Assembly (NCBI RefSeq): GCF_000241955.1 | Contig: NC_016818.1 | Coordinates: 1,364,001-1,428,000 of the forward strand | DNA: 64,000 bases | Direction of reading: 5' to 3' | Source: Rahnella aquatilis CIP 78.65 = ATCC 33071 | GTDB lineage: Bacteria > Pseudomonadota > Gammaproteobacteria > Enterobacterales > Enterobacteriaceae | In this document: positions 1-10,192 of the stretch, piece by piece | Layout: every line of letters begins with the position of its first letter | How positions within the stretch are numbered: the stretch's first letter is position 1 | Position numbers and translations under genes: made by a program | The notes under the pieces: model-generated | Database searches by the model: none | The model's input: only the letters and a program-made list of their open reading frames with translations | What the model was told of the DNA's origin: nothing

Positions 1-1610
1 GAAACCAGCGAGCTGCCCGGTGCGGTTTTGATCAGCTGCAACGGTGGACGGATGGTGTTTGCGGTAGTGTGAACAGCACCGGAAACCAGACCGTCAACGT
101 TACCTTGTTCCAGCATCAGGGTGCCCAGAACGACGTTGTCTTCCAGTTGTTCGCGCGCAACCACTTCGGTCATGCCTTTGCTTTTGCGCAGTTCAACCAG
201 ACGGGCTACGTATTCTTCACGAACAGCCACCGGATCAACAATTTCGATGCCTTTACCCAGAGTGACGCCCTGAGCCGCTGCAACGCGTTTGATTTCGTCA
301 GGGTTACCCAGCAGAACACATTCCGCGATACCACGTTCAGCACACAGCGCCGCTGCTTTCACGGTACGAGGCTCATCGCCTTCCGGCAGCACAATACGTT
401 TACCGGCTTTACGGGCCAGTTCGGTCAGCTGATAGCGGAATGCCGGAGGCGACAGACGGCGTGAACGTTCGGAATGTGCACTCAGCGAGTTGATCCAGTC
501 AGCGTTGATGTGAGAAGCCACGTACTGCTGTAGTTTCTCTACACGCTGATGGTCATCCGCGGGTACTTCCAGATTGAAGCTTTGCAGGCTCAGGGAAGTC
601 TGCCAGGTATTCGTTTCTACCATGAAGACGGGCAGACCGGTCTGGAATGCACGTTCGCACAGGCTGTTGATGCGGGCGTCGATTTCGTAACCACCGGTCA
701 GCAGGATAGCACCGATTTCCACGCCGTTCATGGCTGCCAGACAGGCTGAAACCAGCACATCAGGACGGTCAGCGGAAGTCACCAGCAGTGAGCCAGGACG
801 GAAATGTTCCAGCATATGCGGAATGCTGCGCGCACAGAAAGTGACGGATTTCACGCGGCGGGTTTTCACATCGCCTTCGTTGATGATTCGTGCGTTCAGA
901 TGCTTGGCCATGTCGATTGCGCGGGTGGCAATCAGCTCGAAGCTCCATGGAATGCAGCCCAGAACCGGCAATGGGCTGTTGGCGAACAGCTGAGTCGGAT
1001 CGATATTCGCCACGCTGGCTTTGTTGGAATCATCAAAAATTTCAGACAGGTCAGGACGGGTACGCCCCTGATCGTCAACCGGTGCATTCAGTTTGTTAAT
1101 GATCACGCCGGTGATATTTTTGTTTTTGCTGCCACCGAAGCTGGAACGGGCCAGTTCGATACGTTCTTTGAGTTGCGCAGGAGAATCATTGCCCAGCGCC
1201 AGTACGAAGACAATTTCTGCGTTCAGGGTTTTGGCAATTTCGTAGTTCAGCGCATTGGCGAACTGGTGTTTGCGGGTAGGCACTAAACCTTCAACCAGCA
1301 CCACTTCTGCATCTTTGGTGTTTTCGTGATAACGCGCGATGATTTCTTCCATCAGCACGTCTTGCTGGTTTGAGCTCAGCAAGGTTTCAACGTGGCTCAT
1401 TTTCAGCGGTTCGGCTGCGGTCACGGTGGAGTTAGCGCGAATAATGGTCGTGGTTTGATCAGGAGCATCTCCGCCAGTACGCGGCTGGGCGATAGGTTTG
1501 AAGATACTCAGGCTGACGCCTTTTTGTTCCATGGCACGGATCACACCCAGGCTGACGCTGGTCAGACCGACACTGGTGCCTGTAGGGATCAACATAATTG
1601 TACGGGACAC
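1..1610 (-). CDS. pta: Phosphate acetyltransferase Pta (3' end cut by window edge)
   Basis: Pta interconverts acetyl-CoA and acetyl phosphate, working with AckA in acetate overflow and acetate use in the cytoplasm. The reverse strand reads from a GTG at 1610 into [19 protein letters not shown], essentially the N-terminus of E. coli Pta, which from recall also uses GTG. An AAAGAGG ribosome site lies seven bases upstream. About 536 of roughly 714 residues are inside the window: the N-terminal P-loop/BioD-like domain, the DRTGG regulatory domain and the start of the catalytic PTA_PTB domain. No stop is reached. It follows ackA in the same direction across a 166-base gap that contains a terminator hairpin. 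The long plus-strand open frames over this region are shadows. Confidence 0.96.
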   Translation of the reverse strand, partial: MSRTIMLIPTGTSVGLTSVSLGVIRAMEQKGVSLSIFKPIAQPRTGGDAPDQTTTIIRANSTVTAAEPLKMSHVETLLSSNQQDVLMEEIIARYHENTKDAEVVLVEGLVPTRKHQFANALNYEIAKTLNAEIVFVLALGNDSPAQLKERIELARSSFGGSKNKNITGVIINKLNAPVDDQGRTRPDLSEIFDDSNKASVANIDPTQLFANSPLPVLGCIPWSFELIATRAIDMAKHLNARIINEGDVKTRRVKSVTFCARSIPHMLEHFRPGSLLVTSADRPDVLVSACLAAMNGVEIGAILLTGGYEIDARINSLCERAFQTGLPVFMVETNTWQTSLSLQSFNLEVPADDHQRVEKLQQYVASHINADWINSLSAHSERSRRLSPPAFRYQLTELARKAGKRIVLPEGDEPRTVKAAALCAERGIAECVLLGNPDEIKRVAAAQGVTLGKGIEIVDPVAVREEYVARLVELRKSKGMTEVVAREQLEDNVVLGTLMLEQGNVDGLVSGAVHTTANTIRPPLQLIKTAPGSSLV

Positions 1611-1735
1611 GGCTAAACCTCTTTAACGGTTGCCAGGCAGGGACATCCGCAGGTTGGTGCAGAGGAGATAATGATCAGCATAAGCGCGATGATTATCCTG
1701 CGCGGTGCGTCCAAACGGGCGGCGTTTGCCTATAA

Positions 1736-1763
1736 GTGAAAAATTGCCCGCATGACGCGGGCA
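1736..1763 (-). terminator. Intrinsic terminator/attenuator between ackA and pta
   Basis: On the minus strand a 7-bp stem (TGCCCGC/GCGGGCA, loop of five) is followed by AATTTTTC. It lies just after the ackA stop and before pta, so it could end part of the ackA transcripts and lower pta expression. Termination efficiency cannot be judged by eye. Confidence 0.7.
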
Positions 1764-1776
1764 GGCTTGAATCGAA

Positions 1777-2979
1777 TTATGCAGTCAGACGCGCGGCGTC
1801 TTGTGCAATCACCAGCTCTTCGTTGGTTGGGATAACCAGAGCGGCGCGGGTGCCTTCTTTGTTGATCGCCCCGGATTTGCCAAAACGCGCAGCCAGGTTA
1901 CGTTCGTGATCCACTTCAAAGCCCAGCAGACCCAGTTTAGCCAGAGACAGTTCGCGAACCATTGCGGCGTTTTCACCGATACCGCCGGTGAATACGACGG
2001 CGTCCAGGCGGCCTTCCATCAGCGAAGTGTACGCACCGATGTATTTCGCCAGACGGTGGCAGAAGACGTCCATGGCACGTTTAGCATCTGCTTTGGTGGT
2101 GTAATTATCTTCAACATAACGGCAGTCGCTGGTGACTTCAGTCAGACCCAGCAGACCTGATTCTTTGGTCAGCATTTTGTTGATTTGATCAACGCTCATG
2201 CCCAGAGAATCGTGCAGGTGGAAGATAATTGCCGGGTCGATGTCACCGCTGCGGGTACCCATCACCAGACCTTCCAGCGGGGTCAGACCCATGGAAGTAT
2301 CCACACATTTACCGTTACGGATGGCACTAACAGAACCGCCGTTACCCAGGTGGCAAGTGATCAGATTCACTTCTTCCACGGGTTTGTTCAGCATTTTTGC
2401 GGCTTCCTGCGTCACGTAGAAGTGACTGGTGCCGTGTGCGCCATAACGACGGACGTGGTGATCTTTATACAGGCTGTACGGCAGTGCGTAGAGATATGAT
2501 TCTTCTGGCATTGTTTGATGGAAAGCGGTGTCGAAAACGGCAACGTTTTTATCAGCCAGTTTAGGGAAAGATTTCAGCGCTTCATCGATACCGATCAGGT
2601 GAGCCGGGTTATGCAGCGGCGCAAACGGAATAGATTCTTTGATACCTTCGATAACAGCGTCGTTGATCAGCATTGATTTGGTCAGCTTCTCGCCGCCATG
2701 AACGATGCGGTGGCCGATTGCAACCAGTTCTGCGGACAGCTCAGGTTTTTTGCTCAGAATGTTATTAACGATGAATTTCAACGCTTCACTGTGTGCGGCG
2801 CCCGCACCTAAAGCGGCTTCTTCTTTGCCACCGTCCATTTTCCATTTAATGCGCGCTTCTGGCAGATGGAAACATTCGGCTAAACCTGAAATGTGCTCTT
2901 CGCCATTTGCAGCATCAATGATGGCAAACTTAAGGGAAGAACTACCACAGTTAAGAACCAGTACAAGCTTACTCGACAT
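1777..2979 (-). CDS. ackA: Acetate kinase AckA
   Basis: AckA transfers phosphate between acetyl phosphate and ADP, giving acetate and ATP; it is cytoplasmic and homodimeric. The 400-residue product has the family's full length, with the N-terminal phosphate-binding segment [10 protein letters not shown] (about residues 9-18), the GHRIVHGG motif near 88-95, and the acetate-kinase signature around [12 protein letters not shown]. It is the first gene of the minus-strand ackA-pta unit and diverges from yfbV across 520 bp that must hold its promoter. The ATG at 2979 gives the conserved [14 protein letters not shown] start. Confidence 0.98.
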   Translation of the reverse strand: MSSKLVLVLNCGSSSLKFAIIDAANGEEHISGLAECFHLPEARIKWKMDGGKEEAALGAGAAHSEALKFIVNNILSKKPELSAELVAIGHRIVHGGEKLTKSMLINDAVIEGIKESIPFAPLHNPAHLIGIDEALKSFPKLADKNVAVFDTAFHQTMPEESYLYALPYSLYKDHHVRRYGAHGTSHFYVTQEAAKMLNKPVEEVNLITCHLGNGGSVSAIRNGKCVDTSMGLTPLEGLVMGTRSGDIDPAIIFHLHDSLGMSVDQINKMLTKESGLLGLTEVTSDCRYVEDNYTTKADAKRAMDVFCHRLAKYIGAYTSLMEGRLDAVVFTGGIGENAAMVRELSLAKLGLLGFEVDHERNLAARFGKSGAINKEGTRAALVIPTNEELVIAQDAARLTA

Positions 2980-3499
2980 GGAAGTACCTATTTATTGTTG
3001 GTGCTGTTTAAGAAAAACAATACACGTGGTTAATAAATCGTCAGTCTGACATCAAGCGTAGCGCATAATGGCGGTGACAATTATGATTAACATCATGCCA
3101 GAGAGCCAAAACAGGCATGACGATGAAAAAGCTGAAGAATCGCCGGGCTTTGGTTTTTTTAAGCGTCCGGATAACAGAAATTAATCTGTGCAGTGCACGG
3201 CATATTTCGGTTTACGCGTCTTCAGGATGTTACTAATCAGTAAAAACACTAACAAAAAATACAATTACTAATTACAAATCCTCTCAGACCGAGGCACTAT
3301 GCTTATTATGGGGATGAAAGATTGCAATTCACCGCTTTTACCCCAACTTTATATTGATCCCGTTGCCTGAGAGGGTTGCGAGGCTGCGATAGAATACCGA
3401 CAGGTGCCAGCAAAAACAAAATATATTTTATCGTGGTAAACTACAGTTTGTGTTTTACAACTATTTTTTAAATTTTATACGCGAAGTTGAGGTGCAAAG
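2980..3499. other. Divergent ackA-yfbV regulatory region
   Basis: This 520-bp AT-rich stretch separates the divergent ackA and yfbV genes and should hold both promoters. GTTAATAAATCGTCA at 3029-3043, about 50 bp upstream of the ackA start, is a partial match to the ArcA consensus GTTAATTAAATGTTA (about 11 of 15 by eye). A short open frame at 3083-3184 is listed separately. I could not assign -35/-10 elements with confidence. Confidence 0.5.
3083..3184 (+). CDS. Candidate small ORF, 33 codons, unknown
   Basis: ATG at 3083 opens a 33-codon frame ending in TAA, preceded by GGTGA six to ten bases upstream. The peptide is hydrophilic and acidic in the middle (RHDDEKAEESPG) with an aromatic-basic tail (FGFFKRPD). 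It has no membrane segment or signal peptide. It lies antisense to the ackA leader, in the direction of yfbV. I do not recognise it, and a chance frame is possible; only conservation or ribosome profiling could separate the two. Confidence 0.22.
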   Translation: MINIMPESQNRHDDEKAEESPGFGFFKRPDNRN

Positions 3500-3955
3500 A
3501 TGACGAGTAAGCCAACAGGCTCCGTAGGCTGGTTTCAGGTATTCCAGCGCGGGCAGCACTATATGAAGACATGGCCGTCAGATAAGCGCCTGGCTCCGAT
3601 GTTTCCGGAGAACCGGATTTCTACGGCCACACGTTTCGCGGTGCGCATCATGCCGCCGGTTGCGGTTTTTACACTGACGTGGCAAATCGCGCTCGGCGGA
3701 CAACTCGGACTGGCTGTCGCCACAGCAATTTTTGCCTGTAGCTTGCCGATGCAGGGACTGTGGTGGCTGGGTCGCCGTTCTCTGACGCCGTTGCCGCCGG
3801 GATTACTCGGCTGGTTCCACGATGTACGCAATAAACTCGCTGAATCCGGCATGGCGCTGGCACCGATTGAAGGCACGCCGACGTATCAGTCACTGGCTGA
3901 CGTCCTTAAGCGGGCTTTCAAACAGCTGGATAAAACCTTTTTAGACGATCTGTAA
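3500..3955 (+). CDS. yfbV: YfbV, Ter macrodomain insulation membrane protein (UPF0208)
   Basis: The 151-residue product matches the YfbV/UPF0208 family in full. The family is an inner-membrane protein reported in E. coli to insulate the Ter macrodomain; its biochemical activity is unknown. Two hydrophobic segments are visible at about residues 46-65 and 69-91, with a soluble N-terminus and a C-terminal cytoplasmic tail (about 100-151). The start is supported by GAGGTG eight bases upstream. It diverges from ackA, the same arrangement as in E. coli, and is followed by yfbU. Confidence 0.93.
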   Translation: MTSKPTGSVGWFQVFQRGQHYMKTWPSDKRLAPMFPENRISTATRFAVRIMPPVAVFTLTWQIALGGQLGLAVATAIFACSLPMQGLWWLGRRSLTPLPPGLLGWFHDVRNKLAESGMALAPIEGTPTYQSLADVLKRAFKQLDKTFLDDL

Positions 3956-4150
3956 GTCTGATTTCCCTGCTTGCTGCGTCTGCCATCATCTATAGTCTTT
4001 CATAAGTCGCATTTCACCGGGGGAAAGTCTCCTCCGGTGATTATTTCAGATGAGATCCCGACCCAAATCAAAGAATGGTGTGCTTGAGATTTCGCAGAAC
4101 TTTGCGCTATGCCATGCTTTGCTCATTATGCAGACATGAGGATTTTCACG

Positions 4151-4645
4151 ATGGAAATGACGAACGCTCAACGCCTGATTTTGTCCAATCAATACAAAAT
4201 GATGACCATGTTGGATCCCGATAACGCGGAACGCTATCGCCGGTTACAAACGGTGATCGAACGGGGTTTTGGTTTGCAAATGCGCGAGCTGGACAGGGAT
4301 TTCGGGGAATTGCCGGAAGACACCTGTCGCACCGTGATTAACATTATGGAAATGCATCATGCCATGCAGGTGTCGTGGACCAATTTGAAAGACACGCAAG
4401 ATTTGGATCGCCGCCGTATTGATTTTCTGGGCTTTGATGCTGCAACGGAATCCCGCTATTTAAGCTATGTCCGCTTTATGGTGAACACCGAGGGACGTTA
4501 CACGGATTTTGATGCAGGCACGCACGGGTTTAACTCGCAGACCAAAATGTGGGATAAATACCAGCGTATGCTGGCGGTCTGGCAATCATGCCCGCGGCAG
4601 TATCATCTGAGCGCGGTAGAGATCGCGCAAATTATTAATGCCTGA
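4151..4645 (+). CDS. yfbU: YfbU family protein (UPF0304)
   Basis: The 164-residue protein begins [18 protein letters not shown], the conserved start of YfbU. An upstream in-frame ATG at 4109 exists, but the family start at 4151 has TGAGGA eight bases before it, so 4151 is chosen. The family is a conserved cytoplasmic protein of unknown biochemical function; an E. coli overexpression phenotype has been linked to cell death, but that is family knowledge and not visible here. No catalytic motif stands out. It is followed after 24 bp by hxpA, probably in one transcript. Confidence 0.92.
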   Translation: MEMTNAQRLILSNQYKMMTMLDPDNAERYRRLQTVIERGFGLQMRELDRDFGELPEDTCRTVINIMEMHHAMQVSWTNLKDTQDLDRRRIDFLGFDAATESRYLSYVRFMVNTEGRYTDFDAGTHGFNSQTKMWDKYQRMLAVWQSCPRQYHLSAVEIAQIINA

Positions 4646-4669
4646 TGTAAACACTTAAAGGAGTCGCCT

Positions 4670-5323
4670 GTGCTTTGTAAGGGTTTTTTGTTCGACCTTG
4701 ATGGAACGTTAGTGGATTCATTACCTGCAGTTGAGCGTGCCTGGGTGAACTGGGCGCTTAGCCGGGGTGTCAGCCCGCAGGATGTACTGGCGTTTATTCA
4801 TGGCAAGCAGGCGATCACTTCTCTGCGTCATTTTATGGCGGGTGAAAGCGAAGAAACGATTCAAAAAGAGTTTCGTAAGCTGGAACAAATTGAAGCTACA
4901 GACACCGAGGGCGTAGCCGCTCTCCCGGGTGCCCATCTGCTGTTAAGCGAACTCAACCGGCAGAATATTCCCTGGGCGATTGTGACTTCCGGATCAATGC
5001 CAGTTGCCAGCGCGCGCCATAAAGCGGCGCATTTGCCTGAACCTGAAGTGTTTATCACCGCTGAACAGGTCAGACACGGCAAGCCTCAACCCGATGCCTA
5101 TTTGCTGGGGGCAGAACGTTTAGGTCTGGCGCCGGAAGATTGCGTGGTGGTAGAAGATGCTGCTGCCGGTGTGATGGCCGGGCTGGCTGCGGGTTGCAAA
5201 GTTATCGCCGTCAATGCGCCTGACGATACACCCGGGATTGAAAATGTCGATTTCGATCTGACTACGCTGGAAATCCTGCTGGTCAGCCGTTCTGATGAAG
5301 GCGTGAAAGTCAGCCTGCGTTAA
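4670..5323 (+). CDS. hxpA: HAD-family sugar phosphatase HxpA (YfbT)
   Basis: A haloacid-dehalogenase phosphatase of 217 residues with all four HAD motifs: D9-L-D11-G-T (motif I nucleophile and acid/base), T106-S107 (motif II), K138 (motif III) and E162-D163 (motif IV). The helical cap lies between motifs I and II (about residues 15-85). The E. coli homologue dephosphorylates sugar phosphates and related metabolites. Translation starts at GTG 4670 with AAAGGAG at 4657-4663, a good ribosome site. It sits 24 bp after yfbU and is followed by a terminator. Confidence 0.93.
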   Translation: MLCKGFLFDLDGTLVDSLPAVERAWVNWALSRGVSPQDVLAFIHGKQAITSLRHFMAGESEETIQKEFRKLEQIEATDTEGVAALPGAHLLLSELNRQNIPWAIVTSGSMPVASARHKAAHLPEPEVFITAEQVRHGKPQPDAYLLGAERLGLAPEDCVVVEDAAAGVMAGLAAGCKVIAVNAPDDTPGIENVDFDLTTLEILLVSRSDEGVKVSLR

Positions 5324-5362
5324 GGGCAGAAAAAATACAATTTCCCTGTATAAATTGATATA

Positions 5363-5387
5363 AACCTCGCCTGTGCGGGGTTTTTTT
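5363..5387 (+). terminator. Intrinsic terminator after hxpA
   Basis: The stem AACCTCGC/GCGGGGTT has one T-G wobble and a CTGT loop, and is followed by seven Ts. It closes the yfbV-yfbU-hxpA group and isolates yfbS. Confidence 0.85.
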
Positions 5388-5442
5388 ATGCCATTCTGAT
5401 ACCCGTTCCTGCCTCTCAATCTCAACGCAAACGGAGTGTGTT

Positions 5443-7275
5443 TTGACCGGTGAATTACTGTGGGTCGTCACGTTGCTGGCTATTGCGATGGTGCTGTTCG
5501 CACGCAATACACTGCGAATGGATATTGTCGCGTTGCTGGTCATTATTGCTTTTGTGCTCAGCGGCACGCTGACTATCAATGAAGCACTGGCCGGATTCAG
5601 TGATCCGAATGTTATTTTGATCGCGGCGCTGTTTGTGGTCGGACACGGGCTGGTGAGAACCGGTGTGGCGTATCAGGTCGGTGACTGGCTGATGAAAGTG
5701 GCGGGTAACAGTGAAACGCGGATGCTGGTTTTGCTGATGCTTACCGTCGCTGGTCTCGGCGCTTTTATGAGTTCCACCGGCGTGGTCGCGATCTTCATTC
5801 CTGTGGTGATCAGCGTCTCGGCGCGCATGAAAACCTCTCCCGCACGGCTGATGATGCCACTCAGTTTCGCCGGGCTTATCAGCGGCATGATGACGCTGGT
5901 CGCCACGCCGCCGAACATGGTGGTCAACAGCGAACTGCTGCGTGAAGGATTCGACGGTTTTGGTTTCTTTGGCGTCACGCCTGTCGGGCTGGTGGTGCTG
6001 GTGATGGGGATCGGATACATGCTGATTGCCCGTCGCTGGCTGTCATCAGAAGATGCATCACGGGGGCAGCAGCGCTGGAAGCGGCGAACCTTCCGGGATT
6101 TGATCCGTGATTATCACCTGACCGGCCGGGCGCGTCGCGTCACTATCCGTCCGGGGTCGCCTCTGGTCGGGCGCACACTTGATGATGTGCATCTGCGTTC
6201 CCGTTATGGCGCAAACGTGGTGGGCATTGAACGCTGGCGTAAATTTCGCCGCGTGATGGTCAGCGCGACGGGGAATACCGAACTGTTTGCCCGCGACGTG
6301 TTACTGCTCGATATGTCGGATCCTGAAATCTCCATCAGGCAATTTTGCACCGACGAAATGCTCGAGCCTATGGTGCTACGCGGCGAGTATTTCTCTGAAC
6401 AATCGAGGGATGTCGGGATGGCCGAAGTGTCGTTAATTCCTGATTCCGAACTGCTCGGCAAAACGCTGCGTGACGTTGCCTTCCGTTCGACCTATGGCCT
6501 GAACGTTGTCGGGATCCGCCGTCAGGGTGAAGCACTGGAAGGCAAGCTGGTAGACGACCAACTGCAGCTTGGCGATATGTTACTGGTGATCGGTGACTGG
6601 AAATTGATCCGCCAGCTTCAGCAACAAATGCATGATTTTATTGTGCTTAATCTCCCCGCCGAAGTGGAGGAAGTCGCGCCTGCCCTGAGTCAGGCACCGC
6701 ATGCGCTGTTTTGTCTGGCACTGATGGTTGCGCTGATGCTCACCGACGATGTGCCTAATGCTATCGCCGCCATTATCGCCTGTATGCTGATGGGTAAATT
6801 CCGTTGTATCACGATGGAAGGTGCCTATAAAGCCATTCACTGGCCAAGTTTGCTGCTGATAGTCGGGATGATGCCTTTTGCACTGGCACTGCAAAAAACC
6901 GGCGGTGTGGCGCTGATTGTGAAGGGATTAATGGAGGTCAGCGGCGGCTACGGGCCGTATATGATGCTGCTGAGTTTATTTATTCTCTGCGCCGTCATCG
7001 GGCTGTTTATTTCCAATACGGCCACCGCCGTACTGATGGCACCGATCGCGATCGCGGCGGCACACCAGATGGGCGTTTCACCTTATCCGTTCACCATGAT
7101 CATCGCGATTGCTGCCTCAGCTGCCTTTATGACACCGGTGTCGTCACCGGTGAACACGCTGGTGATGGTGCCGGGCAACTACAAATTCGCTGACTTTATC
7201 CGCATCGGCGTGCCGTTTACGCTGATGGTGATGGTGGTCAGCGTGTTCCTGGTACCGGTGCTGTTTCCGTTCTGA
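5443..7275 (+). CDS. yfbS: YfbS, SLC13-type permease with TrkA-C (RCK_C) domains
   Basis: A 610-residue inner-membrane transporter of the SLC13/DASS (ArsB/NhaD-like) superfamily; the substrate is unproven. Hydrophobic helices fill roughly residues 1-195 and 415-610. Between them is a cytoplasmic insert with two RCK_C/TrkA-C domains (about 226-300 and 322-400), each with a [10 protein letters not shown] / [14 protein letters not shown] motif. The start is TTG at 5443 with GGAG at 5433-5436, giving the family's [10 protein letters not shown]-terminus. The stop abuts the stop of the convergent yfbR with no intervening base. Confidence 0.92.
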   Translation: MTGELLWVVTLLAIAMVLFARNTLRMDIVALLVIIAFVLSGTLTINEALAGFSDPNVILIAALFVVGHGLVRTGVAYQVGDWLMKVAGNSETRMLVLLMLTVAGLGAFMSSTGVVAIFIPVVISVSARMKTSPARLMMPLSFAGLISGMMTLVATPPNMVVNSELLREGFDGFGFFGVTPVGLVVLVMGIGYMLIARRWLSSEDASRGQQRWKRRTFRDLIRDYHLTGRARRVTIRPGSPLVGRTLDDVHLRSRYGANVVGIERWRKFRRVMVSATGNTELFARDVLLLDMSDPEISIRQFCTDEMLEPMVLRGEYFSEQSRDVGMAEVSLIPDSELLGKTLRDVAFRSTYGLNVVGIRRQGEALEGKLVDDQLQLGDMLLVIGDWKLIRQLQQQMHDFIVLNLPAEVEEVAPALSQAPHALFCLALMVALMLTDDVPNAIAAIIACMLMGKFRCITMEGAYKAIHWPSLLLIVGMMPFALALQKTGGVALIVKGLMEVSGGYGPYMMLLSLFILCAVIGLFISNTATAVLMAPIAIAAAHQMGVSPYPFTMIIAIAASAAFMTPVSSPVNTLVMVPGNYKFADFIRIGVPFTLMVMVVSVFLVPVLFPF

Positions 7276-7875
7276 TCACATTGGAGAATCGAGGCTGATC
7301 TCATCCAGTGACAGACTGAAGCTCGGAATGAAGACTTCCATAAAATAGTCCATTTCCGGGCTTTTTCTGTCTGCCAGCGTTTTTTCAAGACGCGCTTTTG
7401 CCAGGGTGAACTCATTGTTTCCCGCAGACAATTCTTCCAGACATTTCAGGTATGCGCACAGCGCATCAGCCTGTTTGACGGTCAGTTTTTCTTCCTCAGT
7501 GTAATAATGTTCGTCAATCAGCGGGCGGAAATCTTCCTGTAATTCCTTAGGCAGCATTTCAATCAGTTTCTGCTGAGCAATTTTCTCAATCTTTTTGTAC
7601 TCATGCGCGATTTGCGGATTGTAATACTTGATTGGCGTCGGCATATCGCCGGTAAGCACTTCGCTGGCATCGTGATACATGGCGAGCAGTGCAACACGTT
7701 CTGCGCTCAGATTGCCGTTAAATTTGCGGTTCTTGATCACGGCTAAAGCATGGGCGACGAAAGCGACTTGCAGACTGTGTTCCGACACGTTTTCGGTGCG
7801 GACATTGCGCATCAGCGGCCAGCGGCTGATCAGTTTGAGGCGGGAAAGGTGGGCGAAAAAATGGCTCTGATTCAT
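7276..7875 (-). CDS. yfbR: 5'-deoxynucleotidase YfbR
   Basis: An HD-domain phosphohydrolase of 199 residues that removes phosphate from deoxyribonucleoside 5'-monophosphates, a step of dNTP salvage and balance in the cytoplasm. Metal-binding residues are visible: H33 (SEHSLQ), H68-D69 (MYHDASE) and D137 (KQADAL). The length equals E. coli YfbR (199). It is convergent with yfbS, and both stop codons together form TGATCA at 7273-7278, so the two transcripts must overlap at their 3' ends unless termination occurs inside the opposite gene. Confidence 0.96.
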   Translation of the reverse strand: MNQSHFFAHLSRLKLISRWPLMRNVRTENVSEHSLQVAFVAHALAVIKNRKFNGNLSAERVALLAMYHDASEVLTGDMPTPIKYYNPQIAHEYKKIEKIAQQKLIEMLPKELQEDFRPLIDEHYYTEEEKLTVKQADALCAYLKCLEELSAGNNEFTLAKARLEKTLADRKSPEMDYFMEVFIPSFSLSLDEISLDSPM

Positions 7876-7957
7876 AGCACTCTCAATAACTACGGTGAAT
7901 GAGTGACTATTGTGAGCAGTGCGAAACCGTTATGCAAATGCGGAAATTGGCGGGGGA

Positions 7958-7986
7958 GAGAAAAGGGCGCCGTCGTCAGCGCCCTT
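7958..7986 (-). terminator. Intrinsic terminator after alaA
   Basis: On the minus strand an 8-bp stem AAGGGCGC/GCGCCCTT with an 8-base loop ends in TTTTCTC, directly after the alaA stop codon at 7993. It separates alaA from yfbR. Confidence 0.8.
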
Positions 7987-7992
7987 ACGTCA

Positions 7993-9207
7993 TTACTGGC
8001 GGTAGGTTTCGAGGAAACGTCCCAGTTTGTTGACAGCCATTTCCAACTCATCCACGCGTGGCAACGTCACGATACGCACATGATCCGGATACGGCCAGTT
8101 GAATGCAGACCCCTGAACCAGCAGTACTTTTTGCTGTAACAGTAAGTCGAGCACCATTTTCTGATCGTCATGGATGTTGAAACGTTTGGCATCAATGCGC
8201 GGGAACATATACAACGCCCCCTTTGGTTTCACGCAGGAAACGCCCGGGATTTCATTGATCAGTTCCCATGCTCGATCGCGTTGTTCGACCAGGCGTCCGC
8301 CTGGCTGAATAAATTCGCTGATGCTCTGGTAGCCGCCCAGTGCAGTCTGAATAGCATGTTGCATAGGCACGTTGGCACAAAGGCGCATCGAGGCCAGCAT
8401 TTCCAGACCTTCAATATAACCTTTCGCATGTTTCTTCGGTCCGTTCAGAACCATCCAGCCCTGACGGAAACCGGCCACGCGATAGGTTTTTGACAGACCG
8501 TTAAAGGTCACAGTCAGTAAATCCGGTGCCAGTGAGGCGATGGAAATATGCTGTGCTTCGTCATACAAGATTTTGTCGTAAATTTCGTCGGCAAAAATAA
8601 TCAGATTATGTTCCCGGGCGATATCCACTATCTGCATCAGCAATTCTTTGCTGTATACCGCGCCGGTCGGGTTGTTCGGGTTGATGATCACAATACCGCG
8701 GGTGCGCGGTGTGATTTTGTCACGGATATCGGCAATGTCCGGGAACCAGTCAGCCCCTTCATCACACAGATAATGCACCGCATTACCGCCTGATAAGGAA
8801 ACGGCGGCCGTCCACAACGGATAATCAGGCGCAGGGACTAACATTTCGTCGCCGGTGTTGAGCAATGCCTGCATAGACTGAACAATCAGTTCGGACACAC
8901 CGTTGCCGATATAGATATCTTCGACCGTGATGTCACGCATGTCGCGCGCCTGGTAGTGCTGCATGATCGCTTTACGTGCAGAAAACAGACCTTTCGAATC
9001 ACAATAACCCTGTGCGGTAGGAAGGTTGCGGATGACGTCGACCAGAATTTCATCTGGTGCATCAAAACCGAACGGCGCGGGGTTGCCGATGTTCAGCTTG
9101 AGGACTTTATTACCTTCTTCTTCAAGACGTTTTGCTTCTTTGAGCACCGGGCCGCGAATGTCATAACAGACGTTGTCCAGTTTGTGGGATTTTTCAATCG
9201 GGGACAT
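7993..9207 (-). CDS. alaA: Alanine/glutamate-pyruvate aminotransferase AlaA
   Basis: AlaA is a PLP-dependent class I/II aminotransferase that makes alanine from pyruvate and glutamate. The 404-residue protein has the full family length. The PLP lysine is K240 in GLSKTYRVAGFRQGW, and the NPNNPTGAVY segment near 176-185 contributes to cofactor and substrate binding. The C-terminus with VRIVTLP carries the substrate-carboxylate arginine region. ATG at 9207 gives the conserved MSPIEKSHKLDNVCYDIRGP start; its ribosome site is weak by eye. It is transcribed away from lrhA across nearly 1 kb. Confidence 0.96.
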   Translation of the reverse strand: MSPIEKSHKLDNVCYDIRGPVLKEAKRLEEEGNKVLKLNIGNPAPFGFDAPDEILVDVIRNLPTAQGYCDSKGLFSARKAIMQHYQARDMRDITVEDIYIGNGVSELIVQSMQALLNTGDEMLVPAPDYPLWTAAVSLSGGNAVHYLCDEGADWFPDIADIRDKITPRTRGIVIINPNNPTGAVYSKELLMQIVDIAREHNLIIFADEIYDKILYDEAQHISIASLAPDLLTVTFNGLSKTYRVAGFRQGWMVLNGPKKHAKGYIEGLEMLASMRLCANVPMQHAIQTALGGYQSISEFIQPGGRLVEQRDRAWELINEIPGVSCVKPKGALYMFPRIDAKRFNIHDDQKMVLDLLLQQKVLLVQGSAFNWPYPDHVRIVTLPRVDELEMAVNKLGRFLETYRQ

Positions 9208-10192
9208 GTAAGTGAGAGCCTTTTGCAGTAAAGCCTGTTCTTCCCTGGTGCAGAGCGACCGTAGAACAGTGCGAAGGGCTCAATTTACTCTCCCGCAGAG
9301 GGCATGAGAAGGGCTGTGCACCGCTTTGGTGAAAAACAGCAGTAAAGCAGGCTGTGGCGGGGTATTACCGTAGGGTATAAGAGGCTTAATGGTTTATTGT
9401 GCTGCGTAATGTGATTTTTGTGATTTTATATTTTGCAAATGTATGCTTTGTGAACAATAAATTCACTGTTTTTGCTGCGTTCCATCCGCTCCCTGACGTA
9501 TCACTGAGTTGTCTTTATGCGCAGAACATCATGAAATCTTACCAAAGCTCGACAAATTCTGAAAAAAATGCAGGAAGCTTTGTTTTAGCGCTAAAAAACC
9601 TTAACAGGAGTTAGTTTTATTAATCTAATGATTAATAGCAAGTGCTGGATGAATGATCATGTTCTAAGTAAAGTCTTAAACGTATTTCCTGAGATTATGT
9701 AAATGCTTTTACAGCATATATTTTAGCAAATCGGTGTAAGTGAAATTTTATGAAACGAGAAAAATCTTAATGTTAGTTAAACATAAGCTTTCGGGCATAA
9801 AATGATTATTCATGTGACTCAATGAATTTATTGAATTATATTTTTAATAGTCAGTTTTATTGGTTAATTTACCTTATGTTTCCGTGCAATGCTATTGCGG
9901 GATATCCGCTTTATGTCAGCGGCAGGCGGTATTGTGAGGGATATGGAATGGTTTGTAGAGAAAGGTTATATTAAATAAGGAACTCTAATCATTTAGACTT
10001 TGTGTGGGATTATTATGCACAGGTTTAATGACGGAATGCTCACAATGACGAAAACTTTCATGCACAAATATTTCTCAATTTAGGTTATCAAATGAGTGAG
10101 TATCCGACATATCTGGTATTCTGCCTTTTGCGGGTACTTTGACGCACTATCAGGGTAGCTTGTTATTAGATTCTATAAAGTGAAGAAAAACT
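9208..10192. other. Long AT-rich alaA-lrhA intergenic region
   Basis: This 985-bp, mostly AT-rich stretch has no recognisable gene. It must hold the alaA promoter (left) and the lrhA promoter (right); E. coli also has an unusually long gap here. A perfect 14-bp palindrome TTTTAGCGCTAAAA lies at 9583-9596. The 71-codon frame at 9399-9614 looks like low-complexity AT translation and is not called. A 29-codon frame at 9889-9978 is listed separately. Confidence 0.55.
9889..9978 (+). CDS. Candidate small ORF, 29 codons, unknown
   Basis: ATG 9889 to TAA 9978 encodes an amphipathic, charged peptide ending EWFVEKGYIK. An internal ATG lies at 9913. No clear Shine-Dalgarno is seen before either start, which argues against it. 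Its local composition is less AT-rich than the flanking DNA. It might be a leader peptide in the lrhA 5' region, or chance. Confidence 0.15.
   Translation: MLLRDIRFMSAAGGIVRDMEWFVEKGYIK

Noticed and set aside
9429..9475. CRP-like words TGTGA...TTCAC near 9450
   Set aside because: The half-sites are separated by nine bases rather than six, so it is not a CRP site.
9399..9614. 71-codon frame in the alaA-lrhA gap
   Set aside because: AT-driven composition, no ribosome site and no recognisable features.
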